64,000 nt of DNA from Paenibacillus sinensis (GCF_019904155.1 NZ_JAHCMB010000188.1:1-64000), one strand, 5' to 3'; counted from the stretch's first letter, positions 6,725 through 15,707 are shown. Numbers and translations are program-made. Notes: generated from the letters alone by a model not told the origin.

Positions 6725-8662
6725 ATGGGAAATGAAGCGACGAGTACCGCATTGGTGCCAGTTAGAGCCCTTGTGGTATGGCGCAATGTAAATGCCGAAT
6801 GGGACCGGCTTAACCAGAATTTTGACCGCGCCTCCTCCTCCCTCAACGATCTTCAGAAAATTCTGGAGCGTGTATATGAGGAGAAGAACAAGTCTTTTGT
6901 TGAAGGCTTCATGCAGTCGCAGGAAGCTGCCCGAAAGCTGAACGAGCAGGCGCGCGGATCGGGCGGAGGCAATGCCTCGGCCGAGGTGAAGAAGACGTTT
7001 CTAAGCCGGGTGGATGAAGTGCTGGATGCCTTTAATATCAATACATTTGAAGTGGTCAAATATATCGGGGAAAAAGTGGCGGCCCGCGTATTCCCGGGCA
7101 AACTGGCGGGCGCTGCCGCCGTATCGGGCGGAACCGGAGCTGCAGCGGCGGCAGCTGCGTCGGGGAGCGGTGGCGGCTCCGGTGAGGTCTCGCATTCTGG
7201 AGCTGCGTCGTCGTCCGGCAAGCCGGAGAAGAAAGAAGGCTTTCTCGGAAAAACCACCGGCGCTCTGAAAGAAATCGACCTGTCCGGTGCATTCGATATT
7301 GCCAAGTCGATGGGCGAGAAGGTCATCAAGAACTCAAGCACCGCCAAAGACCAGGAGAACTGGGAGAAGCTGCAGCAGAATATCGATAATGCGTTTGGCA
7401 TGATGGGAGAGAAAGCGATGACCGCGCTCCGGCCCGCTCTGGATGCGCTCAATAACGCGTTCAAGTCGGATCAGATGGTTGCGGCGATCAACTTTATGGC
7501 CAATGTCTTCCTCATCGTAGCGACGGCTGTAGGCATGGTTGTGGACGGATTGATCTATATGATGGGCGTGATCCAGCAGAACTGGTCGGTCATCGGTCCC
7601 ATTTTGGCAGCGATTGCCTTTGTGTATTTAGCCGCAATGATTGTACAGGTCTGGTCGCTGGCTGTCGCCTGGCTGGCCGTCAACTGGCCGATCTTGATTA
7701 TTATTGCCGTCATTGCGCTGCTCATCTACTGCCTCATGCAGTCGGGGGTTACGGCTGGGGAAATTATCGGCTTCATCGCCGGCATGTTTGGCTTTCTAAA
7801 AGCTGTTATTGAGAATATCATCATCGGGCTGTACAACACCTTCATTATATTCTCGGACTTTCTGCGTAATCTGTTCATCGATCCGGTCTTTGCCGTGAAG
7901 AAGCTGTTCTATGATCTGACGATGCAAATACTGGATTTCGTGTACATGATGGCGCTGGGAGTGGAGAATTTCGCCGGCGGCTTCGTCAAAGCGATTGTCA
8001 CAGCAGTGAATATGGTTCTGACCAAGTTCAAGGCCGTTACCGATTTTCTAAGCCATATTCCGGGATTTGAGGGCCTGGCCAATTTGAAGGTCAATCTGCT
8101 GGACGCCGATGACCCCCATGTGTTCAGCGGCATGGTGGATAATCTCCGCAAGCAGATCGTTCCGCCTACCAGTGACAAACAGACGGTAAGCAGTGAGAAG
8201 AAAGCATTCGTCGATCCTTCGATAGCCGCCAAACAGTATGCTAATATTGCTGGTAACGCGATGTCCAACCTCAATGGAAAGGTAAAATCGCTTACAGGTA
8301 GCGGAAAAGATAACAAGCTTACCACAGGCGGCGCTCCGGCAGGAATTAACGGTATGAACGCCATGACGGCAAGCGGCATGAACACAAATAGTATGAGCGG
8401 CATGAACAACATCAACAACGTCAACAGTGTCGGCGAAGTCGGCGAAGTGAAGGGAAGCGTCGATATCTCCAGTGACGACCTGGAAATGCTGCGGGATCTG
8501 GCCGAGATACAGGCCATACAGAATTTCGTCCAGCTGACTCCAACCGTACAGCTAACAACAGGTGATATTCATAATGCGGGCGATATCGACTCGATTATGA
8601 ACAAAATCAGCCAAAAGCTGAACGAAGAGTTCCTGTCGACCGCACAGGGGGTGTATACGTGA
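6725..8662 (+). CDS. xkdO: Tape measure protein (XkdO-like)
   Basis: A 645-residue tape measure protein that sets tail length and later leaves through the tube. The start ATG 6725 follows AAAGGAGGTGG; the open frame from 6659 has no site. Residues about 15-80 are helical. A glycine/serine/alanine-rich linker follows at about 135-175, and strongly hydrophobic membrane-type segments lie at about 255-410. The C-terminus is polar and asparagine-rich. By the usual 0.15 nm per residue rule it would give a tail near 97 nm, which is an estimate. It overlaps the next gene at TGATG. Confidence 0.88.
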   Translation: MGNEATSTALVPVRALVVWRNVNAEWDRLNQNFDRASSSLNDLQKILERVYEEKNKSFVEGFMQSQEAARKLNEQARGSGGGNASAEVKKTFLSRVDEVLDAFNINTFEVVKYIGEKVAARVFPGKLAGAAAVSGGTGAAAAAAASGSGGGSGEVSHSGAASSSGKPEKKEGFLGKTTGALKEIDLSGAFDIAKSMGEKVIKNSSTAKDQENWEKLQQNIDNAFGMMGEKAMTALRPALDALNNAFKSDQMVAAINFMANVFLIVATAVGMVVDGLIYMMGVIQQNWSVIGPILAAIAFVYLAAMIVQVWSLAVAWLAVNWPILIIIAVIALLIYCLMQSGVTAGEIIGFIAGMFGFLKAVIENIIIGLYNTFIIFSDFLRNLFIDPVFAVKKLFYDLTMQILDFVYMMALGVENFAGGFVKAIVTAVNMVLTKFKAVTDFLSHIPGFEGLANLKVNLLDADDPHVFSGMVDNLRKQIVPPTSDKQTVSSEKKAFVDPSIAAKQYANIAGNAMSNLNGKVKSLTGSGKDNKLTTGGAPAGINGMNAMTASGMNTNSMSGMNNINNVNSVGEVGEVKGSVDISSDDLEMLRDLAEIQAIQNFVQLTPTVQLTTGDIHNAGDIDSIMNKISQKLNEEFLSTAQGVYT

Positions 8663-9396
8663 TGGCTGGCGAAGAATACGGTTTTTATCTTACCTATAAC
8701 AACATGGATGAGCTGTTCCGGCTGCCGGTGAATCCTGAGACGCTGGAAATCAAGGAGGCGGGTGAGGGAAAAAGCTACACGATTATCGACTATGGCGCCA
8801 TTAACGCGATTTCCTATCCCAAACTGACCGAGATTACGCTGGATAGCATTTTTCCTGCGCAGCGTTATCCGTTCGTGCTGGTGCCGGAGAACAGTCTGCT
8901 CAGTCCGTTTGAGTACGTAAGTATGATCAAGAAGTGGATGAGGAGCAGACGACCGATCCGGTTTATTTTTTCGGGACTGGAAAGTGATCATTCGGAAATG
9001 TCGGCGCCAGATGGAGTGACTGCCCAAGAGTTGCGAGCAGCTCTCAAAAAAAGGGACTTTGCCGTCAACATGGCCATGAGCATTGAAAGCTTCAGTTGGA
9101 AGCTCAGCGCCGGAACTTCGGGAGACATCGAATACTCCATTGCTCTGAAGAAGTACGAGTTCTATCAGGCGATGCCGGTGAAGACCGTCAAGGGTAAGGC
9201 GAAAGCTCAACAGAAGCGGGATGACGACAGGGTGGCGAAGACCACCTATACGCTTAAAGCGGGCGATAATCTGTGGAAGGTAGCCAAGAAGCTATTGGGC
9301 GACGCCAACAGATGGAGAGAAATCCAGAAGCTCAACGCCATTCCGGACAGCAGGCTCCGTAAGCTCCCGATCGGCATGACGCTCAAGATTCCTTAA
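8662..9396 (+). CDS. xkdP: LysM-domain tail protein (XkdP-like)
   Basis: A 244-residue XkdP-type protein. The N-terminal 170 residues resemble the conserved baseplate/tail domain with LPVNPETLEIKE near the start. The C-terminal 50 residues form a LysM peptidoglycan-binding domain (TYTLKAGDNLWKVAKKL with NRWREIQKLN). This corresponds to the tail-tube initiator that also contacts cell-wall glycan. An in-frame GTG at 8659 is an alternative start. The gene overlaps the tape-measure stop by one base. Confidence 0.9.
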   Translation: MAGEEYGFYLTYNNMDELFRLPVNPETLEIKEAGEGKSYTIIDYGAINAISYPKLTEITLDSIFPAQRYPFVLVPENSLLSPFEYVSMIKKWMRSRRPIRFIFSGLESDHSEMSAPDGVTAQELRAALKKRDFAVNMAMSIESFSWKLSAGTSGDIEYSIALKKYEFYQAMPVKTVKGKAKAQQKRDDDRVAKTTYTLKAGDNLWKVAKKLLGDANRWREIQKLNAIPDSRLRKLPIGMTLKIP

Positions 9397-9442
9397 GAGC
9401 CCGGGACTCTGGAGGATAAGCAAGGACGGAAAGGAGGATGGC

Positions 9443-10405
9443 ATGGAACTGCTGATCAAGAACAAGGAAGGCGGACTGTGGGACCTTTCCCGGATAGCCT
9501 CCGAGATCTCCTGGAAGACATCCCGCGCCGGCAAGCCCTCAACCCTTGAGCTGACGCTTGTGGACGGAGGTTTATATCAACGCCGGGAATTCAAGGTGTC
9601 CAATGGCGATATCGTGCAGCTTCGGAAGGACGGGATCGATGTATTCTATGGTTTCGTGTTCAGCATTGAGCGGGGAGCGGACAGCGAACTGAAGCTGACG
9701 GCTTACGACCAGATCCGCTACTTGATGGGCAACGGAAGCTATGTGCTGGAGAATGTAACGGCAGCTGATGTTATTCGCAAAATCGCCAAGGATTACGGTC
9801 TGCAGACAGGCGTGGTCGAGGAGGCGCAGTACGTGCAGCCTTCCTTGATCGAGGACGACAAGAAGCTGCTGGATATCATCATGGGAGCGATCGGAAGCGA
9901 GCTTCGGCAGAAGGGAAGGCTGCTCGCTTTTTACGATGATTTTGGCGCACTGACGCTTCGCGGGCCGGGCTCCATGCTGGTTCCCGTTGTTTTGGGAGAA
10001 GGCAGTCGATTGTATGACTATTCGTTGAAATCGAGCATCGATGACGAGACTTATAACACGGTTATTTTATATCGGAACAATGAAGAGACAGGCAAACGGG
10101 ATTTCTATCCGGTCACCGACACCGGGAATGTCAAACGCTGGGGGACTTTGATCCTGTCCAAGAAGGCCGACGACAATGCCAATGCAGCGCAAATTCAGGA
10201 GAAGGCGGAGCAGCTGCTCAAGCTGCATAACCGGGAGAAGGTCTCGCTCTCCGTTCAGGCGATCGGCGATTTGCGGGTGCGTGCGGGCAGCTTTCTGTAT
10301 GTCCTTCTGGATGATCTGGAGACGCAGCTGTTCCTGGTTGAGGAGTGTACGCACAGCTTATCCGGTGGGGAGCATACTATGTCTCTGCAAATTAAGGTGG
10401 TGTAA
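9443..10405 (+). CDS. xkdQ: Baseplate hub protein (XkdQ-like)
   Basis: A 320-residue protein of the XkdQ/YqbQ family, equivalent to the T4 gp27-type hub that connects tube and baseplate. It starts MELLIKNKEGGLWDLSRIA and includes the oligonucleotide-binding-like first domain and the conserved central part TAADVIRKIAKDYGL. AAAGGAGG precedes the ATG. Order after XkdP and before XkdR is the same as in PBSX. Confidence 0.9.
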   Translation: MELLIKNKEGGLWDLSRIASEISWKTSRAGKPSTLELTLVDGGLYQRREFKVSNGDIVQLRKDGIDVFYGFVFSIERGADSELKLTAYDQIRYLMGNGSYVLENVTAADVIRKIAKDYGLQTGVVEEAQYVQPSLIEDDKKLLDIIMGAIGSELRQKGRLLAFYDDFGALTLRGPGSMLVPVVLGEGSRLYDYSLKSSIDDETYNTVILYRNNEETGKRDFYPVTDTGNVKRWGTLILSKKADDNANAAQIQEKAEQLLKLHNREKVSLSVQAIGDLRVRAGSFLYVLLDDLETQLFLVEECTHSLSGGEHTMSLQIKVV

Positions 10406-10406
10406 C

Positions 10407-10703
10407 ATGCTGGATATTATTAAAAAAGCAAGCCTCGGTGTTGTGGAGAACAGCAGTCCGGTGGCTTTTTTCTTTGGGACGGTCGTTGCCGGATCGCCGC
10501 TTCGGATTCAGATCGACCAGAAATTCATCCTTCCGGAGAGCGCCATTGTTCTGCCGGAAGGGGTGATGGAGCTGCGTCTCCCATGGAATGGTGATGAGAT
10601 CATATTACGCAGAGGTCTGGAAGCGGGAGACCGTGTACTGCTGCTGCGCATGCAGGGTGGACAGAGCTATGTGGTGATGGACAGGCTGGTGATGAGATCA
10701 TGA
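10407..10703 (+). CDS. xkdR: DUF2577 baseplate protein (XkdR-like)
   Basis: A 98-residue protein of the DUF2577/XkdR family, a small beta-rich component between hub and baseplate wedge. It begins MLDIIKKASLGVVENSSP and ends with GGQSYVVMDRLVMRS. GGTGG lies seven bases before the ATG, which is itself just behind the XkdQ stop. The next gene overlaps by four bases (ATGA). Confidence 0.85.
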   Translation: MLDIIKKASLGVVENSSPVAFFFGTVVAGSPLRIQIDQKFILPESAIVLPEGVMELRLPWNGDEIILRRGLEAGDRVLLLRMQGGQSYVVMDRLVMRS

Positions 10704-11116
10704 TACCTGAAATCGGTCAATCGGGCTCCATAACTATGGCGGAAGATCAGGATGAAATGCTTCCGAGTCTGACCTACTCGGTGGATCTGGAGCAAGGAAG
10801 GATTACCGGCTGGGTCGACGGTCTGGATGCATTGAGGCAGACGGTTGATAAGGCACTGCGGACAATCCGTTACGAGCATCTCATCTATAGCTCCGATTAT
10901 GGTACGGAGTGGAATCTGGTGCTGGGCAGGGAGCGGCTGCTGGCGAGAGCCGAGCTTCGGCGTATTGTAACAGAAGCGCTGCTTCAGGACGACAGGATTA
11001 CTGAAGTGACATTCTCCGGAATCGTCTTCAGCGGCGATCAGGTAGAGATGTACCTGACGGTGCATTCACGCTACGGAGATATCCAAATGAGAAAGGAAGT
11101 GAGTGCAAATGGCTGA
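10700..11116 (+). CDS. xkdS: DUF2634 baseplate wedge protein (XkdS-like)
   Basis: A 138-residue XkdS protein (DUF2634, related to the T4 gp25 wedge/sheath-anchor fold). The core includes DGLDALRQTVDKALRTIRYE and YSSDYGTEW, typical of the family. It probably starts sheath polymerisation at the baseplate. It overlaps XkdR by four bases and XkdT by eight. Confidence 0.88.
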   Translation: MIPEIGQSGSITMAEDQDEMLPSLTYSVDLEQGRITGWVDGLDALRQTVDKALRTIRYEHLIYSSDYGTEWNLVLGRERLLARAELRRIVTEALLQDDRITEVTFSGIVFSGDQVEMYLTVHSRYGDIQMRKEVSANG

Positions 11117-12173
11117 CCAGACGTTTGAAGACATACTGGAGCGGATGCTGGACCGGGTGCCGGACGAGCTGGATAAGCGTGAAGGCAGCATCATCTATGA
11201 CGCGCTGGCGCCAGCCGCGGCCGAGCTTGCCCAGCTCTACATGGAGATTGAGCTTAACGCGAATCTGTTCTTTGCCGATACGGCGACCGGAGAATATCTG
11301 GACCGCAGTATCGCCTGGTCGGGTATAGCCAGAAAGCCGGCCAGCCCCGCCGAGCTTCAGGGAAGGTTCTATAACGAAGCTGGCGAAGCGATGGATGTTC
11401 CGATAGGCAGCCGCTTTTCGGCGGACACCATTAACTACGGGGCAGCGGAGAAGCTTGGAGCCGGCAGCTATCGACTGATTTGCGAGACGGCAGGGGCAGC
11501 GGGAAGCCGGAGCTCGGGAACGCTACTCCCAATTGATTATATTCCTCGGCTCGCGCGGGCGGAGATTGCCGCCCTGCTGATCCCTGGGGTGGAGACCGAG
11601 GGAGATGAAACTCTGCGGCAGCGCTATTTCAATGCAGCCCGCAAACCCGCGACAAGCGGGAACAAGGCCCATTACGAGGAGTGGGCGCTTAAGGTCTCCG
11701 GTGTGGGCAGCGCGCGGATCTTTCCGTTATGGAACGGAGCGAAGACCGTTAAAGTGGTCATTGCCGACGCCGACAAAAGGCCGGCTTCCGCCGTGCTTGT
11801 GGAAGACGTGCAGCAATATATCGACCCGGCTCCGGGGCTGGGAGAAGGACAGGCTCCTGTCGGAGCTGTCGTCACGGTCGCCTCGGTTCAAGGCAAGAGC
11901 GTTACGGTATCGGCAAAGGTTGCGTTGGCGGCGGGTTATTCGATTGGGCAGGTTGCCACGGCATTCCAGTTGGCTCTGGAGGCTTACCGGAAGGAGAAGG
12001 GGTATGCTTCCGCTTACCTGAGCCAGTCTGTAATCGGAGCGCTGCTTCTGGCAACGGAAGGGGTTGTCGACTACTCGGAGCTGAAGCTGAACGGCACCGC
12101 AAGCAATGTCTCCCTGGGAGCGGAAGAGGTGCCGCTCTTTGGGGATGCGGTATTGGAGGTGCAGAATGGCTGA
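11109..12173 (+). CDS. xkdT: Baseplate J-like protein (XkdT-like)
   Basis: A 354-residue baseplate J-family protein, equivalent to T4 gp6, which forms the wedge ring of the contractile baseplate. It begins MADQTFEDILERMLDR and contains the family segments DKREGSIIYDALAPAAAEL and ADTATGEYLDRSI. The start ATG 11109 follows GAAAGGAAGTG; a GTG two codons earlier is possible. The gene overlaps both neighbours by eight bases. Confidence 0.92.
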   Translation: MADQTFEDILERMLDRVPDELDKREGSIIYDALAPAAAELAQLYMEIELNANLFFADTATGEYLDRSIAWSGIARKPASPAELQGRFYNEAGEAMDVPIGSRFSADTINYGAAEKLGAGSYRLICETAGAAGSRSSGTLLPIDYIPRLARAEIAALLIPGVETEGDETLRQRYFNAARKPATSGNKAHYEEWALKVSGVGSARIFPLWNGAKTVKVVIADADKRPASAVLVEDVQQYIDPAPGLGEGQAPVGAVVTVASVQGKSVTVSAKVALAAGYSIGQVATAFQLALEAYRKEKGYASAYLSQSVIGALLLATEGVVDYSELKLNGTASNVSLGAEEVPLFGDAVLEVQNG

Positions 12174-12762
12174 TACGGCTGTGATAGAAGGGACCGGAGT
12201 GATTGCGGCTGCGGATTCTTCAGCCGCCGGGCCGAATCTTATGGATTACTTGCCGGATTATTACCGGGGCGTCCGGGAGATGGAAGCCCTGCAGGGGAGT
12301 AGCTCGGAGGAAATCGGACTTACTTGGCTTGCCCTTGAGGAGGAAAGGGATCAGCTCAATGTGGAGACGGCGGTGCGGCTGCTGGACCGCTGGGAGAGGG
12401 AGCTTGGCTTGCAGGTCGATCCTTCCAAGAGCGAAGTGGGACGCAGGGAGGTTATCAAGGCCAAGCTGCGTGGGGCAGGAACGACTACGCCGGAGATGAT
12501 CCGCCGGACCGCATCTGCCTTTTCAGGAGGGGAGGTTGCTGTGGAGGAGATTCCGGATGAATACGCCTTCGAGGTCCGATTTGTCGGAACGCTCGGTGTT
12601 CCTCCTCGCATGAACGAACTGATGGAGCTTATTGAGGAGATCAAGCCGGCGCATTTGGACTGCCGCTATCAATACACCTATACCTGGTGGAATGCATTAA
12701 AGGCAATGACCTGGAACGCGACCCATGCCAAAACATGGGATGATCTTAGAGTCTATGAATAA
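12166..12762 (+). CDS. xkdU: YmfQ/DUF2313 tail protein (XkdU-like)
   Basis: A 198-residue protein of the YmfQ/DUF2313 (XkdU) family, which closes the baseplate and links it to the fibres. Characteristic parts are LMDYLPDYYRGVREMEALQ, DRWERELGL and the tryptophan-rich end with two WNA repeats. ATG 12166 follows GGAGGTG; the upstream open frame lacks a site. It overlaps XkdT by eight bases and precedes the fibre gene by 12 bases. Confidence 0.88.
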   Translation: MADTAVIEGTGVIAAADSSAAGPNLMDYLPDYYRGVREMEALQGSSSEEIGLTWLALEEERDQLNVETAVRLLDRWERELGLQVDPSKSEVGRREVIKAKLRGAGTTTPEMIRRTASAFSGGEVAVEEIPDEYAFEVRFVGTLGVPPRMNELMELIEEIKPAHLDCRYQYTYTWWNALKAMTWNATHAKTWDDLRVYE

Positions 12763-12774
12763 GGAGTGTGAACA

Positions 12775-14106
12775 ATGAAGACAACGAGCAATCTGGGACT
12801 CAAAAAACCGGAGGGCACCGATATTGTGGATATTGCCGATCTGAATGGCAATATGGATACGCTGGATTCGGTGGTAAAGACCCTTCAGGATCAAGCGGCT
12901 GCCTCTGTGCCGTTGACCCAAAAAGGCGCGGCGAGCGGTGTGGCGTCCCTTGACGCCACTGCGAAGCTGCCCGCCGGGCAGCTGCCATCGAGTGCGGTGC
13001 AGGCCACAACGGCGGACGTGACCTACTACGTCCGGACAGATGGTAGTGACAGCAACAACGGGCTGGCCAATACGGCGGCGGGGGCGTTTAAGACGATTGG
13101 GAAGGCGATCGCGAAGTTGCCGCCGGTTGTTAATCACTCTGTCGTTATTAATGTGGCTTCTGGGACTTATAACGAAGACTTATCACTTAAAGGTCTTGTT
13201 GGCAAAGGCAGCGTGAGCATCAACGGAGATTCAGTGATTTCGACCTCAAGAATCGTGAATAGAATCGAAATCCTAAATTGCTCATTAATTACCTCAGTTA
13301 CTGGATTTAATTGCAGCACAACGACGGCAACCCCGGTTACTATACTTTCTTGTTCGGGCGCTGTAGTAGACCGAGTTAACAGCACAACATCACAGCCAGA
13401 CCCTAATTCGGGAATTGTTGTTAACCTCGCATTTGCTCGTATAGCTGGTTGCAACATGTCGAACAAGGGCCGCTTTATTACCGTTATTAACGGTGGGAAG
13501 GTGTATGTCGAAAACAGTGGAGGAGCGGGGAATTATTCTGGATATGTAGCCGATCTTGGCGGACACATTTCATACGCCGGAACACAACCATCCTCAACAA
13601 TCGGTGATCTCGCAATAAATGGCGGCTCGGTGAATCAAAATATCCTCAATCCATGGGGAGATAATACACAAACTAACCGAGTGGCAGGAGAACTAACGCG
13701 TGGAAATAATATAACGACTCAAAACATTGCGGCTAATACTGCGACAAAGTTATTGTTTACCGCCTCTATAATGAATCAGAAAAGTCCTTGTGACGTCGCA
13801 AATTCACGCTTTATCGTACCGGAGCGCGGTATATATATCGTATCGGTTCGCGTCGGATTAAATGTAAGCCCGACGTCATCGACAATGCAAAGAGCGCTAC
13901 TGTTCATCGCATTAGATGGGAACTTAAATACCGCTCTTTCTGACGGTATAATCCACCCTGGAGTTGGCGGGTGTGGTTATGCCGGAACAGCCCAACTATA
14001 TTTAGAAGCAGGTGCTGTGCTAGAATTTTATGTTCAATGCTCAATGGCAGCTACGATTAATAATGGGGATCTATACACTCACGCATCACTGATACGTGTC
14101 GCGTAA
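12775..14106 (+). CDS. Tail fibre / receptor-binding protein
   Basis: A 443-residue fibre. Residues 1-75 (KTTSNLGLKKPEGTDIVDI and the LTQKGAASGVASLD segment) form the conserved baseplate-attachment part of PBSX XkdV-type fibres. A YYVRTDGSDSNNGL-type start of a right-handed beta-helix follows at about residue 83. The C-terminal 130 residues look like a C1q/TNF-type jelly roll with FIVPERGIYIVSVRVGL. From about base 13130 onward codon third positions become visibly richer in A and T than in the rest of the tail operon. This suggests the receptor-binding part was acquired separately. It would decide which cells the particle recognises. Confidence 0.85.
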   Translation: MKTTSNLGLKKPEGTDIVDIADLNGNMDTLDSVVKTLQDQAAASVPLTQKGAASGVASLDATAKLPAGQLPSSAVQATTADVTYYVRTDGSDSNNGLANTAAGAFKTIGKAIAKLPPVVNHSVVINVASGTYNEDLSLKGLVGKGSVSINGDSVISTSRIVNRIEILNCSLITSVTGFNCSTTTATPVTILSCSGAVVDRVNSTTSQPDPNSGIVVNLAFARIAGCNMSNKGRFITVINGGKVYVENSGGAGNYSGYVADLGGHISYAGTQPSSTIGDLAINGGSVNQNILNPWGDNTQTNRVAGELTRGNNITTQNIAANTATKLLFTASIMNQKSPCDVANSRFIVPERGIYIVSVRVGLNVSPTSSTMQRALLFIALDGNLNTALSDGIIHPGVGGCGYAGTAQLYLEAGAVLEFYVQCSMAATINNGDLYTHASLIRVA

Positions 14107-14124
14107 AGATTGGAGGGATAACAC

Positions 14125-14649
14125 ATGCACATACCATCAGCCATATTGCATCTGTATCCAAGCGCCGAACCGCTCCGGGATTTTATCGTCCAGGACGACG
14201 GCCCCACGCCAGTCCTCCGCCCCGGCGCAGAAGAAAAAGGCCGCGTTCGCTACGAAATTAAGCCTCCCGAGGCGGGGGAAGAACCCGTCGAAGGTGTGAA
14301 CTTTCGCTTCGGTATCGATTATAATCGTCTCGTTGAGGGCGAGGATTACGACCTGATCGACAAGGGACCGTATATTGCTGTCTGGAACATTGACGCTCCG
14401 AAGCCGACTGAGGCTGAACTTCAAGCTGCCTGGGAAGCTTACCAGCAGGAGGAAGCCGATAAACCTGCCGAAAATCTGGACGAGCTGGAACGTCTTCGGC
14501 AGGATTTGGCGGACACGAAGGCGGCTCTTGAAGAGACCAACAGTCAGCTTGTTTCTGCTTCGCAAGAAACGCTGAATATGCAGCTTGCTCTGACAGAAGT
14601 GTACGAGCAACTGCTCGTACTGAAGGGAGGGGAAGCGGCTCATGGCTAA
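14125..14649 (+). CDS. xkdW: XkdW-like fibre-associated protein
   Basis: A 174-residue protein resembling PBSX XkdW, which lies behind the fibre gene and is thought to assist fibre assembly. Residues 1-90 form a compact domain with VNFRFGIDYNRLVEGEDYD. Residues about 115-165 are a predicted coiled coil with leucines at heptad spacing (LDELERLRQDLADTKAAL). GGAGG precedes the ATG. The stop overlaps the start of the XkdX-like gene. Confidence 0.75.
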   Translation: MHIPSAILHLYPSAEPLRDFIVQDDGPTPVLRPGAEEKGRVRYEIKPPEAGEEPVEGVNFRFGIDYNRLVEGEDYDLIDKGPYIAVWNIDAPKPTEAELQAAWEAYQQEEADKPAENLDELERLRQDLADTKAALEETNSQLVSASQETLNMQLALTEVYEQLLVLKGGEAAHG

Positions 14650-14745
14650 GGTCTATGCCGATTTGATCCGGAAAGGACAGAAAACGTTCGATGAGATCCC
14701 TCCATCGTGCGGGAAGAAGTCCGTCTGATCATCGAACAACAATAA
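14642..14745 (+). pseudogene. XkdX-like small protein, frameshifted
   Basis: ATG 14642 opens a frame that reads MAKVYADLIRKGQKTFDEIP, the hallmark of the XkdX family, but stops early at TGA 14726-14728 after 28 residues. If the reading frame is moved by one base at about 14707 it continues as VREEVRLIIEQQ to TAA at 14743-14745. That is the expected XkdX ending and length. A single missing G in the sequence around TCG-TGCGG explains both. It may be a real mutation or a sequencing error. XkdX function is unknown even in intact loci. Confidence 0.65.
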
Positions 14746-14787
14746 GAGCCAGGCAGAATATGTGACTACCTATGCTCTAACTTATGC

Positions 14788-14812
14788 GCCCCCGCAATCG
14801 GGGGCATTTTTA
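14788..14812 (+). terminator. Hairpin terminator between fibre and lysis genes
   Basis: GCCCCCG and CGGGGGC form a perfect 7-bp stem around CAAT, followed by ATTTTTAATTT. It would reduce transcription from the structural genes into the lysis genes. Confidence 0.8.
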
Positions 14813-14840
14813 ATTTAAATGAAAGGAAGGGACATGAGAT

Positions 14841-15122
14841 ATGGAACAGGGTGATATTGCACAACTGGAGAAACTGCTGCCGCTTGCGGACAAATACGGG
14901 CTCGCCTATGTGGTCGCGCTGGTTCTGATGATTGTCGTTATTGTAATGCTGCGGGCGATCGTCAAGGGAAGTCTGGTGCCCCGCGAGCTGCTCGATAAAG
15001 CGGAGGAGGACCGTGACAGGCTGCAAGCTATTCTGGATAAGGAAAGATCCGACTTCATGCAGCCGACGCTGGACGTGCTTAAGAAATTGAAGGTTGATCA
15101 ATCGGAAGACAGGGGGGCGTAA
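14841..15122 (+). CDS. Single-pass membrane protein with coiled coil, unknown
   Basis: A 93-residue protein. Residues 18-42 (LAYVVALVLMIVVIVMLRAI) form one strong membrane segment, followed by a charged helical region with heptad-like spacing up to residue 90. AAAGGAAGGG precedes the ATG. Place and shape are those of an accessory lysis or holin-associated protein (as XhlA in PBSX). I see no clear similarity to XhlA, so the role is open. Confidence 0.6.
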   Translation: MEQGDIAQLEKLLPLADKYGLAYVVALVLMIVVIVMLRAIVKGSLVPRELLDKAEEDRDRLQAILDKERSDFMQPTLDVLKKLKVDQSEDRGA

Positions 15123-15124
15123 GC

Positions 15125-15325
15125 ATGAGTGTTCCATGGATATTGCGCAGGCTCCTGGCTCTATATGCGGATAAGGAGCAGGAACTGCGGGAAGCCTCCA
15201 CCCGTGTTACGCTAACCATCAGTCGCTATTGCGACACTTCTCGCGAAATTCAGGAAGAGATCGGGCGGAACAGGTTCGCCCAGTATCTGATTTATGATCG
15301 GGGGGATGGGCATGAGGAAGATTGA
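15125..15325 (+). CDS. Small hypothetical protein of the lysis region
   Basis: A 66-residue, charged, mostly helical protein starting MSVPWILRRLLALYADKEQ. It starts three bases after the stop of the upstream membrane protein, with GGGGGCG as a weak ribosome-binding site. It overlaps the next membrane-protein gene by about 14 bases. I do not recognise it. Tight packing between two membrane proteins and before an endolysin argues that it is translated. Confidence 0.5.
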   Translation: MSVPWILRRLLALYADKEQELREASTRVTLTISRYCDTSREIQEEIGRNRFAQYLIYDRGDGHEED

Positions 15326-15707
15326 CGTTATTCTTCTTGCGCTGTACCTGATATCGATCGGCTGCTCTGTCTACATTCTGTTAAAGCACAGAGAGTATTA
15401 TCATGAACGCTTTCGCAAAGGGGTAATCAGCGTCTTCATGCTAGTAATGCTCCTGTTTCTGCTGGCCTTTACCTTCAATATGCTGTTTGTACTAATGTCG
15501 CATTTAACTGTAATAGCGGGAGTGGCTGCTGCCGGATTCAAGACATGGCTGTTGTACGGCCGGACGGTCACCCAACTCGGAATAACTGTGGGGCTGCTCG
15601 CACTTGCGGTGCTGACAAGATCGGGAAGATTCGACCAGTTCATTTATTTGAGAAGACTGGACCGGAAGGGAGAACGTCATGTTGACACTAAACGAAGTGA
15701 AAAATAA
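15312..15707 (+). CDS. Multi-pass membrane protein, candidate holin
   Basis: A 131-residue protein from ATG 15312 (MRKIDVILLALYLISIG) with about four membrane segments, near residues 4-24, 39-60, 64-80 and 88-104. The C-terminus is short and basic. In-frame ATGs at 15294 and 15306 are alternatives. It lies immediately before and overlaps the endolysin gene, the usual position of a holin. I do not recognise a named holin family, so the role is inferred from topology and place. A tailocin needs a holin/endolysin pair to release particles by lysis. Confidence 0.6.
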   Translation: MRKIDVILLALYLISIGCSVYILLKHREYYHERFRKGVISVFMLVMLLFLLAFTFNMLFVLMSHLTVIAGVAAAGFKTWLLYGRTVTQLGITVGLLALAVLTRSGRFDQFIYLRRLDRKGERHVDTKRSEK

